Shown here one piece after another: positions 61,104-64,000 of a stretch of 64,000 nucleotides of DNA. The first letter of the stretch is position 1. Every line of letters starts with the position of its first letter. Both the position numbers and the translations under genes were made by a program. The DNA comes from Capillidium heterosporum (taxonomy: Eukaryota > Entomophthoromycota > Entomophthoromycetes > Entomophthorales > Capillidiaceae). Location: assembly GCA_016630905.1 (NCBI GenBank), contig WBMQ01000004.1, positions 2,170,001 to 2,234,000 of the forward strand. The letters run 5' to 3'. Below the pieces are notes generated by a model. It made no database searches, had not been told where the DNA came from, and saw only the letters and a program-made list of their open reading frames with translations.

Positions 61104-62015
61104 CTAGTCCTGAAAAGTGGAGAGGAAGGCAAAAATGGACCCACTGATTTGGAGAAGGTACTTACGGTTGGGTTGGGCAATGATATTTACCTTTGCAGTG
61201 AATGCTAGGACCGAGATTTTTAGAATTAAAAGGCTAAAACTGTGATGGAAACTTACTCTGTAAACACTCAGTAGAACCAAAGAACAAAGTACTATCACTC
61301 AACAGGATACTATTTTTATAGGGCTCATCACTTAATCCGCTACTTAAAGCCAAGATGGAGTTATTGACGGCAGTCTGGATGCTAAGGAGCTCGAGATCAA
61401 TACGCTTGGGGCTGAAGAGAGATTTGAAGCATCTGAATCGTTTGCTACCTACCTCTACAATTTGATTGTCCAGGAATTGATAGGAAGTTTCGGGGTTGGA
61501 ACCAGCTTGCTTCAATTCCAGCTCGTAATCTAAGGCAACGTAGCAGTACTTTTCTTATGCTGTAAATGGACTCTATTAGTATACTGTGGACTGAGAAGCC
61601 GGAACTGCCTTCCAAAAGCACTTACAGGTGCTTGACAAAGTCACATCTAGAAAAGTTCTGATGTATAGTAGCTTTGAAGTTGACCAAGCCTTCAAATACG
61701 GGAGTAACTATAGTGATCTCATCCTCTGAGTCCAAGGCTAGTACAGCAGGTTTGATGATGTAAGTGGCTGGTACTGGACAACAATTCAAAGAGAAAATGT
61801 ACCATGTGCTCATAGTTACTCTTGATGTTAAAAGGCTCAATTATCAGAGCGGATTAGTTTCAGTTTTAGCCTTCAGTTCGTCCTTATACGTTCAACTTAG
61901 CCCAATTGTAGTCAAGTAGAAAGCTTAGAAAGACTTGGTGCTACAGTTGTTCCATACCGCCCTCAATTTGTGATAGTCACATTCTAGGATGTATTTCAAC
62001 TTGAGATCCTTGGTT
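61104..62015 (-). pseudogene. Actin-like pseudogene
   Basis: Minus-strand pieces in order match actin: LKYILECDYHKLRAVWNNCS (actin: [22 protein letters not shown]), then FSLNCCPVPATYIIKPAVLA with VTPVFEGLVNFKA and SRCDFVKHL (actin: [43 protein letters not shown]), then YQFLDNQIVEVGSKRFRCFK and LFSPKRIDLELLSIQTAVNN (actin: [20 protein letters not shown]), and finally KVNIIAQPNRKYLLQISGSI plus FAFLSTFQD (actin: [29 protein letters not shown]). Stops and frame changes lie between the blocks, and the glycine-rich ATP loops are lost. The N-terminal part toward 62.3 kb is barely recognisable. It may come from an actin-related protein rather than conventional actin. Confidence 0.82.
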
Positions 62016-63081
62016 TAATTACCAGTGCTTGCATCTAGAGCAAACACCTCAATCAATGAGGAGAAAACTTAGCAGAGCTTAATATGGCTTCGCAAGATAG
62101 TACTACCAAGTAGAGGATATCTGCACTACTGAAGCAAGCTTTAACGAAACTGGATCTATTGTCAATTACGATCTAGCTGTACAACTAGGTTGGAACTATT
62201 GAGATACCTTCCAGTGCTTACCGAAGCTCGTTCACTCATGGCAGTTTAAATAAATTGAAAAGTTTGCTTACTCGCTTCAAGGTCCCCTTTATAGCAAGTT
62301 CTCTACCTACTAAGTTTAGGTCACTATCCAATACCAATCTTTTTAAGAACAAATTTAGGTCGTTTGGAGTTGTAGGCTTTGTTTTCTACATGCAATTGGT
62401 TGTCTGGAAAATATGCCATTAGAATGAGTAGAGCTTTATGTGTGGTCAAGTTATCTCAACTTCTCTTGAAATTGAAAATAGGTAGCTATATAATCATCAT
62501 TTTAAGCTAGAAGCAATTTTAATTGATTAGTTTTGCTATTTATATTTTTAATAAATCTAAGCTAGTTATGACCTTAGAAAATGTATAGGAGCAAACCTAC
62601 GTTTCTTTATTACCTTTACAATTTTTCTAGGGATGCATTTTCTCTATTTGTTTGGGGGAGAACCGGTATTAGATATGTCAATGTAGCTTGCAAAAATTAT
62701 ATATATGTTGAATTCACTGCATTGCATGCTTGAATTTAGAGTTTTATAAGCTATGATACTTTAGTTTGATTAGAGTGCAGTATTCATTGTGTATGGTTAT
62801 ACTTGAAATTTCAAAAGCATTATTGATAGTAAATGTGTCGATTGAATACATTTGCCAAAGATGAGTAACTTACCACTTGCTTATTATTAAACACTAGTTT
62901 GGAGGATACAAAGTTGATTTTCCAGAAATAAAACAACATTCAGGTTATAGCTAACAACAGCTTATAAATAGTTGCTGAACTATTAACACTAGAAAATAAA
63001 AAGTACAGTATCTCTACCAAAGAAAGCAGTATCCCATCCACAATATGGCTTTATTTTTTGCTCTATCCAAACTCCAAACTT
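62016..63081. other. Intergenic, with possible decayed actin 5' sequence at the left
   Basis: The stretch up to about 62.3 kb may hold the eroded 5' part of the actin-like pseudogene (a minus-strand NLVVQLDRN-like piece). The rest is AT-rich and without features. Confidence 0.4.
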
Positions 63082-64000
63082 TTAACTGATGACCTGCTTC
63101 AAGTTGGTCTTACCACTACCGCGAGGCAAAGGTTTGGGTTGACTTTGGTCGGGTTTCCATCCGATCTACATTTTTAAATTAGATATATCCTCTCACTTCA
63201 AAGTATAATTTACCATATATATAACCTACAAAGAATAAACTGTTTAAGTACAAACCCATATTATAAATAAAAAACTTACTTGGAAGGTAGCCGGTATAGA
63301 ACCATCCTCATTGCCATGGCACGCTATCAGTGTTTAGTATAAAAGGTAGTGATTACTTTGATGGTTACCTTGGTAGATTGAGGAAGCAGCTATCAGTGCA
63401 TCCCGCTTGAGGAACGGTTGTCTATTTAATGAAGAATAATCAACGTCTATTTTTCCAAGATTTTCTACCTGTTGATAACGGCATTTGATTCCCCCATAGC
63501 ATCCAAATCCTCCACCAAGTGGAACATACTGGGGTAGTTGACTACTATCTCATCGACATCGACTGTTGTCAAGTTAAAACCCGCTTTGCCAAGTAAATTG
63601 GCGATATCTTTTGATTCTATAGTAATATCAAATAAAAAGGTATATATTTTGCCAAGCAAAGGAAATGTACCTGCAAAAGGCGATACTCTAGCACTTAGAC
63701 CTCCACCTCGCTCTAATTCAGCTAACTGTAGTGAAGTACTATCAAGGTTTTGAAATTAAAAAAATGAATAATGTTATTACCGTAGTTCAAATAAAGAATC
63801 GCCACCGATCATAGCTCCTAGAAACAACCCGTCCGGTTGCAACTTGTCCTTTATGTGAGTTAAACAGCCTACCCATATACATTAAAAATACTTTCAGCAT
63901 AATGCTTACCCAATAAATCGTTTATCCAATGCAACGACAAATTACTAACTATGCCAGGAACCTCCCCTTCCTTGAATGGTAACTCTTCCAACTTATCCAA
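63082..64000 (-). CDS. NDUFAF5: Complex I assembly factor NDUFAF5-type methyltransferase/hydroxylase (5' end outside window)
   Basis: Mitochondrial matrix SAM-fold enzyme that hydroxylates an arginine of the NDUFS7 subunit during early complex I assembly. Exons on the minus strand: 63910->64000, 63781-63868, 63671-63738, 63469-63616, 63369-63421, 63280-63323 and 63082-63165; introns 41, 42, 54, 47, 45 and 114 nt; frames all agree. Conserved blocks in order: [129 protein letters not shown]. These are diagnostic for NDUFAF5. The SAM-binding N-terminal half is beyond the right edge. Its presence implies that the organism has respiratory complex I. Confidence 0.95.

Overview
The window is nuclear DNA of a fungus. 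Its marker is a trifunctional tryptophan gene, a fusion of glutamine amidotransferase, indole-glycerol-phosphate synthase and phosphoribosyl-anthranilate isomerase, which is the usual fungal arrangement. It also shows many very short introns (34-57 nt, GT..AG, branch motifs like CTAAC, CTAAT or CTGAC), strongly AT-rich intergenic DNA with GC-richer coding islands, and a complex I assembly factor, which points away from Saccharomyces-type yeasts. An AT-rich early-diverging filamentous fungus (for example Zoopagomycota) would fit, but that placement is a guess.

Layout. 0-0.65 kb: 5' half of an RNF14/Itt1-like RWD-RBR E3 ligase on the minus strand, cut by the window edge. 1.8-2.6 kb: a small multi-exon gene of unknown function (minus). 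3.2-3.85 kb: a decayed F-box/LRR relative (plus). 3.85-9.7 kb: AT-rich DNA without recognisable genes. 9.7-25.6 kb: MDN1 (midasin), about 5,280 residues in three exons. 26.5-30.9 kb: an LRR protein of the STK11IP/LIP1 type (minus). 32.7-33.6 kb: TAD2 (tRNA A34 deaminase). 34.2-36.7 kb: SGD1/NOM1.

37.4-47.4 kb is an accessory region with genes of phenol and methyl-transfer chemistry: a tyrosinase pseudogene, two SABATH methyltransferase genes with identical proteins in a 1.46-kb inverted repeat, a broken catechol O-methyltransferase-like gene in the spacer between the arms, and an intact secreted tyrosinase. 48-53.2 kb holds a decayed unassigned coding remnant, one nearly complete F-box/LRR gene, two decayed relatives and a 106-bp MITE-like element.

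53.5-55.8 kb: the trifunctional TRPC gene (minus). 56.6-57.6 kb: a membrane-anchored RING E3 of the RNF5/RMA1 type. 58.7-60.75 kb: the polyadenylation factor PFS2/WDR33. 61.1-62 kb: an actin-like pseudogene (minus). 63.1-64 kb: an NDUFAF5-type complex I assembly methyltransferase (minus, 5' end outside the window).

Housekeeping functions are concentrated on ribosome biogenesis (MDN1, SGD1), tRNA wobble editing, mRNA 3'-end formation and ubiquitin ligation. Two points stand out. First, the methyltransferase/tyrosinase region combines a fresh inverted duplication with several dead relatives. Second, several otherwise well-conserved genes (TRPC, the LRR gene, PFS2, the F-box gene) have their reading frame broken by one apparently surplus base. 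All of the breaks can be read as shifts in the same direction and most lie in or beside a short run of one base. This is either systematic consensus over-calling or, less likely, +1 recoding.
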